Shown here: piece by piece, positions 22,710 through 33,777 of the stretch
Position numbering within the stretch: position 1 is the stretch's first letter
Layout: each line of letters opens with the position of its first letter
Assembly: GCA_001574975.1 (NCBI GenBank)
Contig: KQ965758.1
Span: 328,096-392,095 of the forward strand
Source of the DNA: Gonapodya prolifera JEL478
Lineage: Eukaryota > Monoblepharomycota > Monoblepharidomycetes > Monoblepharidales > Gonapodyaceae
Direction: 5' to 3'
Length of the DNA: 64,000 bases
Position numbers and translations under genes: made by a program
The notes under the pieces: model-generated
What the model was told of the DNA's origin: nothing
What the model saw: only the letters and a program-made list of their open reading frames with translations
The model's database searches: none

Positions 22710-24053
22710 TCAAGAAATGTTAATTCCTCGTTTGGGGTTTCCGACGGTCCGACCTAATACAACCGTGCAATCATGGCTAAAAATGCACCTAGAACACAGT
22801 TCGCCGAAGCAAGTGCTCGCAACGTCCTCTGTGCAAATCTGTAGGCACGTTCTACACGTTGCAACACCACATCCGTCGCATTGAAGCCGGCCCAATTTAC
22901 ACCCGGAGCACCCCGACTTCCTACCGCATTCGGTACAAAGGTCCTCCTTGAAACATTCCACGCATAGCACCTCACAAGAACACTGGGGTTCGTGTGCGCT
23001 ACAGAAATAGGAAGAAGTACCGCCACAAGCATCGCATACCCCTAGCGCAGGTGCAGGGCATATTGGGCATCTTTCCGATCTGCAGTTGGGTACGGAGCAC
23101 GGTGTCCACCCAGCTGACAGGCGACAAGGCTCACACGATTGCGTTTGCCAGCGACACTGTAAGTCACACCGGACGCAAAAGGATCTGCTATCAATCTCGG
23201 GTCCACACTGGCACTGCAAGCAAGCTCCGCGCAGACTGCAGAGCAAACACAGACCGTCGGCGCACCACGAGTAGCAAGGCTCGCGGCGGCATCGAGTGCA
23301 GACGGTCGGGTAATACTCGATTGCGTGAAACCTAAACAAGGTTTCGAAGAAGGCGAGGTCGTCGGAAAAAGTCGCCGCACCGCTGCCCCAAGCCAAATTA
23401 GGTGGGAGCGGATCGGAGCTTCCACGTATCGGCCCAGCACCTCTCTTTCTGACCAATCTCTCTCCATCCGAAAGGTCCAAGAGCGTCAGGTTTCCTCTCG
23501 CCATCCACCTGTCGACTGGGTTTGGTAATATCGAACCCAACGCTGTGCCCACAAATTCTCTTCCAGAGGAGAGGCAGCCCACGAAACGCGCTTCTCGAAT
23601 CGCAATAAATATCTCCATAATGAGGAAGATGAGACCGGTATCTATGGGAAAGTGCCCGTTCCTCGACATGTCCAGTGTGATCGAAGTGACCGTGTTGGCG
23701 AACGCGGTGGTATCACCGGCGAAAAGCGTCCACGTCGGTAGGGTCATGGCACGTTTTATTGCAGCTTCGAACTCATGCGACGAATGGTAGGCAGATTCGA
23801 CCCGAAAGTGGTGGTGCGACCACGTTTTGAGTTGGCCGACGATACGGAGGCAGGTTTGGCACGTGAGGCTGATGTTAACGAGAGAATCGGTAGCGAGGAA
23901 CGAGAAGATGTGGTGCAAGACTTCGGATGGAAGGTCGAGGAGGTTTGTGTTGCTTTGGGGCAGGTGTAAAACAACCTCAAACGAGTCCGATTCGTGTTGG
24001 GAGACAGTCGATTCCGTGTCGTGGAGAGTTGAGGTTTGAATGGAGTCTGTCAT
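22710..24053 (-). CDS. F-box protein with long Cys-rich C-terminal region
   Basis: Single exon. The chosen start at 24053 (MTDSIQTSTL) leaves 99 bp to the divergent thioesterase gene; an upstream in-frame ATG at 24119 is possible. An F-box is clear near the N terminus (LLDLPSEVLHHIFSFLATDS), followed by a Leu/Ile-rich middle with no obvious repeats. From the codons for YYPTVCTRCRREPCYSW the last 170 or so residues are packed with Cys pairs (Cx2C, Cx4C patterns such as CTRC, CLLC, CVRC, CPIC, CDAC, CSRC). These suggest several zinc-binding knuckles resembling RING-like or B-box-like modules without matching one. F-box proteins recruit substrates to SCF ubiquitin ligases; here the Cys-rich part may be the substrate-binding end (inference). 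Confidence 0.8.
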   Translation of the reverse strand: MTDSIQTSTLHDTESTVSQHESDSFEVVLHLPQSNTNLLDLPSEVLHHIFSFLATDSLVNISLTCQTCLRIVGQLKTWSHHHFRVESAYHSSHEFEAAIKRAMTLPTWTLFAGDTTAFANTVTSITLDMSRNGHFPIDTGLIFLIMEIFIAIREARFVGCLSSGREFVGTALGSILPNPVDRWMARGNLTLLDLSDGERLVRKRGAGPIRGSSDPLPPNLAWGSGAATFSDDLAFFETLFRFHAIEYYPTVCTRCRREPCYSWCADGLCLLCSLRGACLQCQCGPEIDSRSFCVRCDLQCRWQTQSCEPCRLSAGWTPCSVPNCRSERCPICPAPALGVCDACGGTSSYFCSAHEPQCSCEVLCVECFKEDLCTECGRKSGCSGCKLGRLQCDGCGVATCRTCLQICTEDVASTCFGELCSRCIFSHDCTVVLGRTVGNPKRGINIS

Positions 24054-24152
24054 AGTGTGCGAAATAGATGGCGGCTGGGATGGCAGCGGGTGGGCATGCA
24101 TCGAGTTGGAATGAACCAACTTTGGTCACTTCATCGGCTCAAAATCCCGAAT
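24054..24152. promoter_or_regulatory. short divergent promoter
   Basis: Only 99 bp lie between the start codons of the F-box gene (minus) and the thioesterase gene (plus), so the two probably share regulatory DNA. No consensus TATA box or named factor site was recognised. Confidence 0.45.
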
Positions 24153-24933
24153 ATGGCGTTTGGCGACATTCAGATTCCGCTGGGAGTAACGGGAACAGCA
24201 TCACGTGACGTGACGAGGGATACTCTGGCGTCTGCGACTGAAACAGGAGGTGATTCCTTCTGTTCACCCTCGCCAGTGGATTTTTCTGTCGATTGATGCA
24301 ATTCCATCCTCAAATCTTTTAAGATGTCGATGCATTCGCAAGTACGACTCCTCTTAGTGTCCTCATGAGCATTTCCACTCACGTTTACGGCAAAATAGGT
24401 CCGATGGTCGTCGCTCTGTTTGAAAAGGCGGCGTTCCAAGCGGTCAAACAGTATCTCCCCGCCAAATACACGACAGTTGGACTCAGAGTAGACTTTTCAC
24501 ATCTCGCCGGGTTCGTGCTGTTGGAAACTTTCACTACAAGTGGTCATTTGACCTTCAAATTAATTGTTACTATACAAAACGACAGCTCCTCTCTCTCTTC
24601 TACCGTTACAGTTACTGCTAAGCTTGTCAGGTTTGACTCACTCACACACGGAGTACTCGAATTCGAAGTTGAGGTGGGTCGTCCATACTATCCACACTGT
24701 GTTGGTCGAGGGATCGTCGCACACCGAACTTCATGGCCCCGACGCAGGCTCGAGACGCCTCAGAACTTCTTGCACGCGGACGCCATCAAAGGGCAGTCGT
24801 TGACAGGGCAGCTTTCGCACGTCGCATGGAAAGAAAGAGGGCAGCTCATGCGGCAGGGGACCGAGCAGGGCAATCTTCAGAAGTTCCCGATATTGCAGTC
24901 AAAAAGGGGGGAGCCTCTAGTGCTAAAATATAA
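24153..24933 (+). CDS. FlK-type hotdog-fold acyl-CoA thioesterase
   Basis: Five exons give 166 residues: 24153-24249, 24324-24341 (18 nt), 24399-24510, 24586-24673 and 24748-24933. The order is IPLGVTGTASRDVTRDTLAS, then DVDAFASPMVVALFEKAAF (the hotdog helix with its catalytic acidic residue) and TTVGLRVDFSHLAG. After these come STVTVTAKLVRF, EFEVEARDASELLARGRHQR and AVVDRAAFARRMERKRA, closing with a basic/Ala-rich tail. This is the arrangement of fluoroacetyl-CoA-thioesterase-like proteins, which hydrolyse small acyl-CoAs as homodimers. The proposed introns have GT and AG ends and each join restores family sequence. The natural substrate cannot be read. A single long ORF from 24365 (223 codons) is a misreading that skips the introns. 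Confidence 0.85.
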
Positions 24934-25387
24934 GGTACAGACTCCATTCTCATTCCACCTTCGCGAACGCATTGTAACGTTGAACAAAGGATGCCATGTT
25001 ACAATCCTGCATATCTATCACCCGATCCCCAGGTGACAGCCGTTACTTGAAGAGTTTCTGCTCACGGGTGCAGTTCTCTGATTCGTTGATCATTGTTCAG
25101 ATCAACTTCATTATTGCGCAGGGAGACGGTTTGGCGCACGCAAACAGGGATTAATACAAATCCCTGAACACGAAATTACGAAACCGTAACAATCAATTGA
25201 TTTGATGGCCCCTTAACGGAACGGTTAAAGTGGTATTGGCTGGTATTATTCAAGTTGGTTGTTACTCCGCGGTGGGTGGCAAAATTTCCGCCGACCCTCT
25301 TCTTGTCATCATAAATCTGCCACTTATCACAGGGCAACAGCCAACCCGAACCGAATCCACTCTCTCTTTACCTTACTATCATCTGAA
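24934..25387. other. intergenic with an 8-bp perfect palindrome
   Basis: 454 bp between tandem plus-strand genes. CAGGGATT at 25145-25152 and AATCCCTG at 25159-25166 form a perfect hairpin with a six-base loop. It could be an operator-like or 3'-end structure. Confidence 0.5.
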
Positions 25388-28115
25388 ATGACGGTTAGTA
25401 GGCATGCGATTGGAGGTGGCAGAGTCTCTTCATCTCTCGAGACAAACCGCCAAAAGCGACAAATGGGAGACAATCCACCATCAGGACACCAGGATCGAAG
25501 AACTTGACTCTACCATTGATATCTTTGCGAGTTGGTACCGCATCATTCGTTTTCATCTGACCGTCTCTCCGTGATCGTTGCCTCACTGCGTATGTGTTGG
25601 TGGATTGCGCAAACCCATCGGCCAGTTCGAAGACCAAGTTGAGGTTACTCTCCCCACTGGCGAGAAGACCAAGATCCACACCGGGCTTCTCATCAACGGT
25701 CAATTCGTGAAGAGCAAGAACGGGAAAAAGGTATGTTCCTCATCCCTTCCATTGTTTTCTTACGTGATCCTGACACGCGAATCCAGTTCCCCACTGTCAA
25801 CCCTGGTAAGGATGCTACTAGATTGTATTCCTGACAGGATATAAACGTTCGCACTTCTGATGGTGCCTCACAGCCAACGGCCAAGTCATTGCCGAAATTT
25901 ACGGTGAGGATTTCGTGCCATTTCTCCTTCTTTCCCCCAGTCTGAAGCGTAGCATTCCACAGAGGCCGACAAAGCCGATGTGGACGACGCCGTGCAGGCT
26001 GCCAAGGCTGTAAGTTTTCATGCGATTACCGCGTAAATCGGTTTCTCAACATCGATTTGACACACGCGACCGCTTCACAGGCCTACAAAACATGGCGCCA
26101 CGTCGACGGCGCTGAGCGTGGCAAGCTCTTGTCCAAGTTCGCCGACCTCATGGATGCCAACGCCAAGACGATCGCCGCCATCGAAACCCTCGACCAGGGG
26201 AAGCTTTATGGTATTAGCTTGTTCCACACTCACGCCTCAGCGTCCACCCTCCGGTACTACGCTGGCCTGAGCGACAAGATCCACGGAAAGACCATGATGG
26301 ACACGAACAAGTTCTTCAACTACACCAGGCACGAGCCCTATGGAGTGGTGAGTTCGGATATCTTCTTTTCTCGACGACCACGGTGGTAACAGATGTGATT
26401 GCTACTGCAGACTGCCGGTATCATCCCATGTGAGCACTTTCATCCCGAATATTGTCGAGGAACAATTCGAGCTCACACAGCTTCCACACAGGGAACTACC
26501 CTCTCGACATGTGGACCATGAAAGTCGGACCCGCCATCGCTGGTGGTGTAAGTTAACTGGTCCGAAACCTTCCTTTCGTGCGTGAAAGCTCACTCGATCA
26601 CGCCAACAGAACGTTATCATCATCAAAACGTCCGAGAAGACCCCCTTGACCGGTCTTATCCTCGGAGCTTTGGCCAAGGAAGCTGGCTTCCCAGACGTGA
26701 GTGCCTCATGATGATCTTTTAACATGCCATTGTAAACGTTTTACCTTGCTATTAGGGTGTCATCCAAGTCCTTAGCGGGTGAGAATCGAGTTCCCAATTT
26801 CTCTTTTTATTGAAGCTCATCCTAGCAACGCTCTCGATCAAAGTTTCGGCCCAACTTGTGGACAAGCACGTGAGTCTCGAACAAGCTGAAAGCGGTTGTG
26901 CTTGCTGTTACTGAGGCATTGCAACTATTCTTCCCGACCTGAGTCGCTGAGCACCCCGAAATCTCCAAAATTGCCTTCACCGGTTCTGGCCGCACCGGAC
27001 GGCGCATCCTTGAGACCTCCGCAAAGAGCAACCTCAAGAAGGTTTCCCTCGAACTTGGAGGAAAGTCCCCCGCCTTGGTCTTCGAAGACGCCGATCTCGA
27101 CCTCGCGGCAAACGTCCGTGAGTAGAAGGATGTCTCCACATACACTTCCATAGAATTTAACGCCTATCTCTCAACTAGTCGCCGGAACCTTCTACTACAA
27201 CAATGCACAGACTGTAAGTGCAGGATTGGTCTTGTGTTTACCATTCGGATGATCTTAACAAAATCGTTCTCCTTTCCCTAGTGCGTCGCCTCTTCCCGAA
27301 TCTACGTCCAAAAGTCCGTCGCCGATGCCTTCACCCAGAAGTTCACCGCAGCCGCCCAGGCCATCAAGGTCGGTAGCCCCTTCGCGGAGGGTGTCACCCA
27401 AGGACCTATCGTCGACGACTTGCAGTACGTCTACATTGCTCACCCGATAATCGTCCCACATATTGACACGACTCTGTATCAGGTTCAACCAAGTGTTGAA
27501 GTACATCGACGCAGGCAAGCAAGAGGGTGGTAAACTCGTCCTTGGCGGCAACAAGATCGCCGGAGATGGTTACTTCATCGAGCCAACTGTCTTCTCCAAC
27601 GTCCCCGAGACCTCGAAGATCATGACCGAGGAAATTTTCGGACCAGGTATGCATCAATTGCATGAGTCTAGATGTTGAACACTTCAAACTGACGGTACCT
27701 TACATGTAGTCGTCTGTGTCAACACCTTTGAAACCGAGGAGGAAGTAACCGAACGCGCCAACAACACCACCTACGTACGTATAATGCTTTCTAGAGTTTG
27801 TTCACATCCATCACTTAAGCGTGTCTATTATTCCAGGGTCTCGCCGCTGGTGTATTCACCAAGGACCTCAACCGTGCCGTGCGAGTGTCATCCAACCTCG
27901 AGGCCGGTACCATCTGGGTGAACCAATGGTTGAACATCACTCCTCAAGTGCCATTCGGTGGTTACAAGGAGTCGGGTATTGGTCGTGAACTCGGCGAGGA
28001 TGCTCTGAAAGAATGGTGGGTTCACACTTCCCTGTAGCTGCAAATTTCTTGATTTAAAAACACCTATCGACACTCTATTAGGACTCAAATCAAGTCCGTC
28101 AAGATTGCCATGTAA
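25388..28115 (+). CDS. aldehyde dehydrogenase (NAD(P)+-dependent), copy 1
   Basis: Eighteen exons are proposed. The first coding exon is only ATG ACG (25388-25393), joined by a 232-bp GTTAGT..GGCCAG intron to [14 protein letters not shown] at 25626. Other very short exons are 25787-25805 (19 nt), 25874-25903 (30), 26411-26429 (19), 26756-26778 (23) and 26844-26869 (26). ALDH landmarks follow in order: the TAGIIP/WNYP Rossmann entry, [28 protein letters not shown] (general-base Glu) and [15 protein letters not shown] with the catalytic Cys as first codon of its exon (27282). EEIFGP and [16 protein letters not shown] come last. The last exon begins at 28082 and the stop ends at 28115. The product should be a cytosolic or mitochondrial oxidase of aldehydes; the substrate is unknown. 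It is followed 152 bp downstream by its paralogue. Confidence 0.9.
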
Positions 28116-28267
28116 CTCGAGTTTTAATTATGTTGCTTAACAGTCTATCTGAATATATGCTTCGTTGGATTTGAACACAACATTCGAAAAGGCTCCGCAA
28201 ACTCCGGCCCGCCCACCAGAGTATTGCCTTTTGGTAATCATCGGAAACGGATACACAGAAACCGGAA

Positions 28268-31244
28268 ATGGCGGTAAGAAGTCTCCTCCATCGTCTTCCA
28301 TCGTCTCCTACTCCAAATAAAGCATACTGATGGGCTAATGCAACCGTCAAATGTCGGATTCTGTGACGATCGCCAGCACGAAGTTGAAATCACCCTCCCC
28401 AATGCCAGGAAAGTTACCGTCCAGACCGGACTGTTCCTAAACAATGAGTTTGTGTCGAGTGCCAACGGAAAAACTTTCCCAACAGTCAACCCAGGTGGGG
28501 GAGTCCATAGTCCAACAATCTTGTTTATGTACTGAAACGTTTCGACGATTCCAATAGCAACTGGCGAGGTCATCGTCCAATTGCAAGGTGGGATTCAGTC
28601 TGACTTCCGGATCTTTGATGTCGTTGAACTTTCGAATGCTTTGTTTCTACGATGTTGTATCTCACAGAAGCGGACAAAGCCGATGTGGACATCGCTGGTA
28701 GGTTTATTGATGCTTGATTGTCCTCCACTGTCATTGATTCTTCCTGCAATAATCAGTCCAGAATGCAAAGAAGGTGAAACATTCATCCTTGTCGAGAACG
28801 TCGTTCTTCCACCTTGGCTGGACCTTCTGGACGACAGGCATTCAAGGAATGGAGGCATACCGAGGGCGCTGCTCGGGGCCAGCTTCTTTACAAACTCGCA
28901 GCAATCATCGAAGCGAACCTCATGGACCTCTCGGAAGTCGAGACGGCGGATCAGGGCAAGACTCTTGCTGGCAGCAAAGCTAACGCGATCTCTGCGGCGA
29001 ACGTTCTGCGATACTACGCCGGGTGAGTGCGAGGACCTGCAGGAGTCATTTACTTGCACGTTGTCTCATTCGGAAACCGCCATGGCCAAACCCAGCTGGG
29101 CTGACAAGATTCACGGAAAAGTATGTCAACCCATCGCATACCCGAGCAAAACTTTGTCCGTAACAGATGAACGTCGCAGACGATGATGGACACTGATTCG
29201 TTCTTCAACTTCACAAGGCATGAGCCGTACGGCGTGGTGGGTTTCAACGTTTCTCGCCTGAGATTTTTCGGCAGTATCGTGATTTCTCCTTTGCCTCCAG
29301 ACTGCGGGTATTATTCCCTGTACGTGGTCTCACGACGAGTCGACGCGTCAGATCTTTACCCCGTTCGCTCATCGTGCCAACACTTCTCTCTCAAAGGGAA
29401 CTACCCTCTTTCCATGTGGGCGTGGAAAGTCGGCCCCGCGGTGGCAACCGGGGTAAGGTTAATAGCCTGCTAAGGGGGTGGACGATGTTCTAACTCTTTC
29501 CTCCCAATGCCAAAGAACGTTATTATCGTCAAATCCAGCGAAAAGACTCCTCTGTCGGCATTGCTTCTCGCACAGTACGCGAAAGAAGCGGGATTTCCTC
29601 CAGTGAGTATAAATTCGGCTGCGGTTGTATCCTTCGTTTGGCTTACATTAAACAAATTGCGCCTCCGTGTTCCAGGGCGTCATTCAAGTGCTTAATGGGT
29701 TTGTTTTCTTCGTAAGCAAGCTGTCAATAGTACTTTCTTACCCGATTCATCGAGTGCAGGTACGGACCAACTGCAGGACAGGCACGTAAGTCTCTCCCAC
29801 ACCTGTGTATGCCATGATCAAGAACCTTTGACCACTCGTTCCGTTCGCAGTTGTGGAGCATCCAGAAATCGCAAAAAGTTGTAGAGCGCTCCCTTGGTTG
29901 TTACGATTCCACTCATAACTGACGCTGGTTCTCAAGTTGCGTTCACTGGATCTGGCCGCACCGGCCGTCGCATTCTCGAAACTTCCTCCAAGACCAACTT
30001 GAAGAAAGTGTCGCTCGAGCTCGGCGGGAAGTCGCCGGCCGTGGTGTTCGATGACGCGGACATAGATAAGGCTGTTTCTGTCCGTAAGTTGTGCCAGAAC
30101 GCAATTTGCCCTCCACACCAACTAATGGGTGCATCAAAGTCGCGGCCAAGTTCTACTTCAACAATGCTCAGACTTGCGTCGCTTCGTCGCGCATTTACGT
30201 GCAAGAAGGGATCGCAGACGCGTTTACGAAGAAGTTCGCCGCGGCTGCACAGGCGATCAAGGTCGGCGATCCATTTACCGACGGTGTGAACCAAGGACCG
30301 CTCGTTGACGATATTCAGTGAGTTTAAACCGAATGCGGTGTCGGTTTTTGAAAGATTCCAAACGAACACCACGGTTCAGGTTCAACAATGTGTTGAAGGT
30401 GTTTACGAAACGTCACTGTTGCTTGGTGTCTCATATTCTCACGCCCACTACCGGCTACCTGCAGTACATCGACGCGGGAAAGGAAGAGGGCGCTCGACTT
30501 GTCACCGGCGGCCGTCGGATCGGTTCACAAGGATACTTCTTGGAGCCCACGATATTCTCGGAAGTTCCTGAGGGGGCGAAGATCATGGTGCGTCGATGAA
30601 GAGTTGAATGACTCGTCCTGACGAATGATGATAATTGCGTTGAATCTCTAGCGTGAAGAAATATTCGGCCCTGTGCGTGAAACAGCGGACAAAACTATTT
30701 ACTAAGTTGTCGGTTCAAGGATCTGACTCGGTCCATGTGTGTTTGATAGGTGACCTGCATCAACACTTTCAAAACAGAAGATGAAGTGCTGGAACGCGCG
30801 AACAACACGACTTATGTGAGTGGAATTCATCACTAACGTTGACCTGCAGTTGACAAGTTCTTGTCTCCATGAAATCCTCTTCAGGGCTTAGCTGCGGGTG
30901 TTTTCACAAAGGATTTGAACCGCGCTATCAGGGTTTCATCCGCTCTTGAAGCGGGGACTGTTTGGGTAAGCCACCTGGAGTCGTCGTCAACGAAAACTGC
31001 TGAAGACTGCTGACACCAAACGTCGCAAGGTGAACTGCTTCATGGAAATCGGACCGACTGTTCCCTTCGGCGGGTTCAAGGAGTCAGGACAAGGTCGTGA
31101 ACTTGGGGAATACGCTTTGAACGAGTGGTAAGCATTCCGTCGTCATCCAAACATCGCGGACGAACACCCATCGACAATACGTCTCTATTCGATTCTTTCT
31201 TTACCAGGACTCAAATCAAATCCGTTAAAGTAAACATGTCCTAA
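28268..31244 (+). CDS. aldehyde dehydrogenase, copy 2 (tandem paralogue)
   Basis: Like copy 1 it starts with a six-base coding exon (ATG GCG, 28268-28273) spliced over a 103-bp GTAAGA..CGCCAG intron to [13 protein letters not shown] at 28377. All catalytic motifs are present: [23 protein letters not shown] and [15 protein letters not shown], then EEIFGP and [14 protein letters not shown]. The product appears whole. It lacks the intron that copy 1 has after NGKK. It has five that copy 1 lacks (29023-29095, 29121-29179, 30399-30464, 30588-30651, 30966-31029), creating exons of 25, 19 and 21 nt. The protein ends [11 protein letters not shown]. The pair looks like an old tandem duplication with divergent intron histories. 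Confidence 0.9.
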
Positions 31245-31688
31245 GCTCACCACTAATGCATTCAATGCGTTAACTATAGTTCCTTCCAACAATGGTGCAA
31301 TACAATGATGTTGGTTGCGTGCTCTATGGATGACCCAGCGCCTTGTCCACCAATATGGAGGGACCAAGTCCTGAGGAGATCCGGTGACCAAAACTAATAC
31401 TCGCCTCCCGAGATCAGTTGGCGAAGATCGGAGGCGAGAGTGCGTGTCGTTGTTGGAAACCGTCACCAAACCATGATGGGATGGTCAAAAAAGGTCCTCC
31501 ATCTTTTAATATTCCCCTCTTTGTGTTGATATTTCTCTGGCTGAATGGCTGTTGGTGTGTTCCGAAGGGTCTCCGCAAATCTGGGCCAAAGTAGCGGCAA
31601 TCGATCCTTTTTTACCGCACAGTTTCGATAAAACTATTCGCAACAGTCGCCCCCTCATTTGCAATCCCCCGCGTAATCTCTGCAATCG
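31245..31688. other. intergenic
   Basis: About 440 bp between ALDH copy 2 and the protease gene, presumably holding the terminator of one and the promoter of the other. No specific element was recognised. Confidence 0.5.
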
Positions 31689-32687
31689 ATGGGTCGCTCG
31701 TTCCGGCTGTTCGCGCCCGTGCTCGGCGCCATCGGGTTTCTCGTTTCCGCGCCCATTTCTCTTGCTGTGCGCGACGTCGCCGGCGGGGTCAAGTCATCCT
31801 CCTGTGAGTCTGGGGCGCCTGCTTCAATCCGCTCTATAGTTTACTCAGTGACGCTTGCTGTCTCAGTCATCGTCGGTGGAACCACCGTCGACATCGCCCT
31901 CTACCCCTACACCTCCTACCTCGTTTCGGCAACTCCCAATCCTGCCAACCCGCAACAATTCTCAACATCTTCATGCACCGGGTCCTTGATCCAGAACGCT
32001 CCGGTCCCCGTGGTGCTGACTGCGGGTCACTGCGGAAACAACAACGACGGCGCCACAATCCGCAGAGCCTACGTCGGGGCGCAAACCACCGCACAGCCGT
32101 GCAAGGCGCAAGCGACATGTCGGCAGATGAACGTGATAAATATTATCCCCAATCCCAACTACACCGGTATCGCAAACCCCGAACAGGTGGACGTGACCGG
32201 ACACGACGCAGCTCTGTGGATTCTGGCGCCCTTCAACGAGACTCGACCCATCACCGACATCCCCCCCGTCGTCATCAACACAGACCCGAACGTGCCCGCT
32301 GTTAATGCACCCTCCAACGCTATCGGCTGGGGGCTCACCAACAAAGGTGGAATCCAGGGCAACGAGACGCTTCCAACGAACCTCCAAGGCGTCACCCTCT
32401 TTGTCGCTAACCCTTTCGACTGCGAATGGTTCTTCGGTCTTAGTGCTGCAAACCGTCCGAACCTTGGATGCATCATGGGGGGAGTCAACACCGCCGGACA
32501 GCAAACTGCAGTTTGCCAGGGCGACTCTGGAGGCCCTCACGTCGTCGGTGGCGTTCAATGGGGAGTCACTTCGTTTGGCCCCAACCCGTGCGACAAGGCC
32601 AACACCCCTGCCGTCGTCACGCGTCTCAGCGGGATGGCGACCTGGATCCAGCAGACCTTGGCGCAAATCAATGCTGGCCAGGTATAG
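31689..32687 (+). CDS. secreted trypsin-like (S1) serine protease, intact
   Basis: A signal peptide follows the ATG at 31689 (FRLFAPVLGAIGFLVSAPIS). A 63-bp intron at 31804-31866 (GTGAGT..TCTCAG) is in frame and stop-free, so the unspliced frame also reads through; splicing gives SSFIVGGTTVDIALYPY. The triad is complete: VLTAGHC (His), GHDAALWILAP (Asp) and CQGDSGGPHV (Ser), followed by QWGVTSFGPNPC for the substrate pocket. The mature domain has six or more Cys. Secretion suggests extracellular protein digestion. It is the intact relative of the damaged gene at 21349-22424, about 10 kb away in the same orientation. Confidence 0.88.
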   Translation: MGRSFRLFAPVLGAIGFLVSAPISLAVRDVAGGVKSSSCESGAPASIRSIVYSVTLAVSVIVGGTTVDIALYPYTSYLVSATPNPANPQQFSTSSCTGSLIQNAPVPVVLTAGHCGNNNDGATIRRAYVGAQTTAQPCKAQATCRQMNVINIIPNPNYTGIANPEQVDVTGHDAALWILAPFNETRPITDIPPVVINTDPNVPAVNAPSNAIGWGLTNKGGIQGNETLPTNLQGVTLFVANPFDCEWFFGLSAANRPNLGCIMGGVNTAGQQTAVCQGDSGGPHVVGGVQWGVTSFGPNPCDKANTPAVVTRLSGMATWIQQTLAQINAGQV

Positions 32688-33777
32688 GACGTTCTGGCGC
32701 TGGTGCTTGCTTCGATTTTCTTGCACCCGGAGCAGCGTTATTATTATTATTCTTTTATTATTTGCTGTGTCTGGCGGCCGTCATAAAAAGCTTGTATAGG
32801 TCGAAATGTACTGCAATTGTATTCTAATGTAGGGGATCTGCCTCAAATGATAAACCTCGCAGCGCAAGACGTTATCTAACTGTATCTTCGCATGCAAAAG
32901 AACTATTGCGATTTGCGATCACTGTCTTACATAGCATAACTTGCTCTGCCGAAAACTGAGGCGGCGAATAAAACTTCTTGGTTTATCTGACGCTCTACCT
33001 TGTCCGTTTGGTTGGTGGAATGAGGATGTTTGTTTGTGTGGCCGTTGCAGGCCGTTGCCTTGGCAAGGAGCCGAATCTTGGCACAAGGCTTCCCGCTTGG
33101 CGGAGCGGAGTCCAATTATCCAATTGGAAGACGGAGAAGTCAATGGCATAGATGACGGAAACTTTTATTTCGACTTTGTGCCTTCTTCGCGTCTTCCACA
33201 CAGAAGTGGTTCTCTTAATTTGTTGAGAGCAGTACTCGATCGCCAGGTCATATAAATGAGTGCACTCTTGGCTCGATAGGCACGATATAAATGATAGGAT
33301 GTTGAGCTGACGACAAATCGCTTCCCATGCCGTGATACTTGATCCTCATTCCAATAGACACCTCGACCAACAGTTATGTCATTCTCCAACCACCTCACCA
33401 GTGACCGCGAAACTTCGGACCATAAACTGGTGATTGCGTCAGTTCGGAAGAAATGCTGCGGTCTTCTGTGGTGCGGCAGGTGGGTCTGTGCAGACACAAG
33501 CGATGTGAGCGGGCGGGGTGAATTGGCGATGCGGGTTGTGGCATGATGGACGTGACGGAAGGACGGCAGGAGCATGTCTTGGTTGTGAGTGAGGGCATGT
33601 AGAACGACAACACATCGTGTATGGTCGTGAGAATAGTCAGTGGCCGCATGCCCTCGAGCGAACTGCACATGATTCAACCCGCTCTCTCCAGTTGCACAAT
33701 GTTTTTACGTTTTGAGGCGCCGATCCAGTGAGCGTTGGTCACACGCCGCCTACTCTTCTTTGCGTATACGCTGAGCC
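32688..33777. other. gene-free stretch
   Basis: About 1.1 kb. Small ORFs on both strands (for example 33165-33677 minus) show no family resemblance or splice logic. TTATTATTATTA near 32740 may belong to the 3' UTR of the protease gene. Confidence 0.5.

Noticed and set aside
31804-31866. Unspliced reading of the intact protease through this stretch
   Set aside because: It has a clear GTGAGT donor and TCTCAG acceptor, and removing it restores the IVGG junction, although the frame stays open without splicing.
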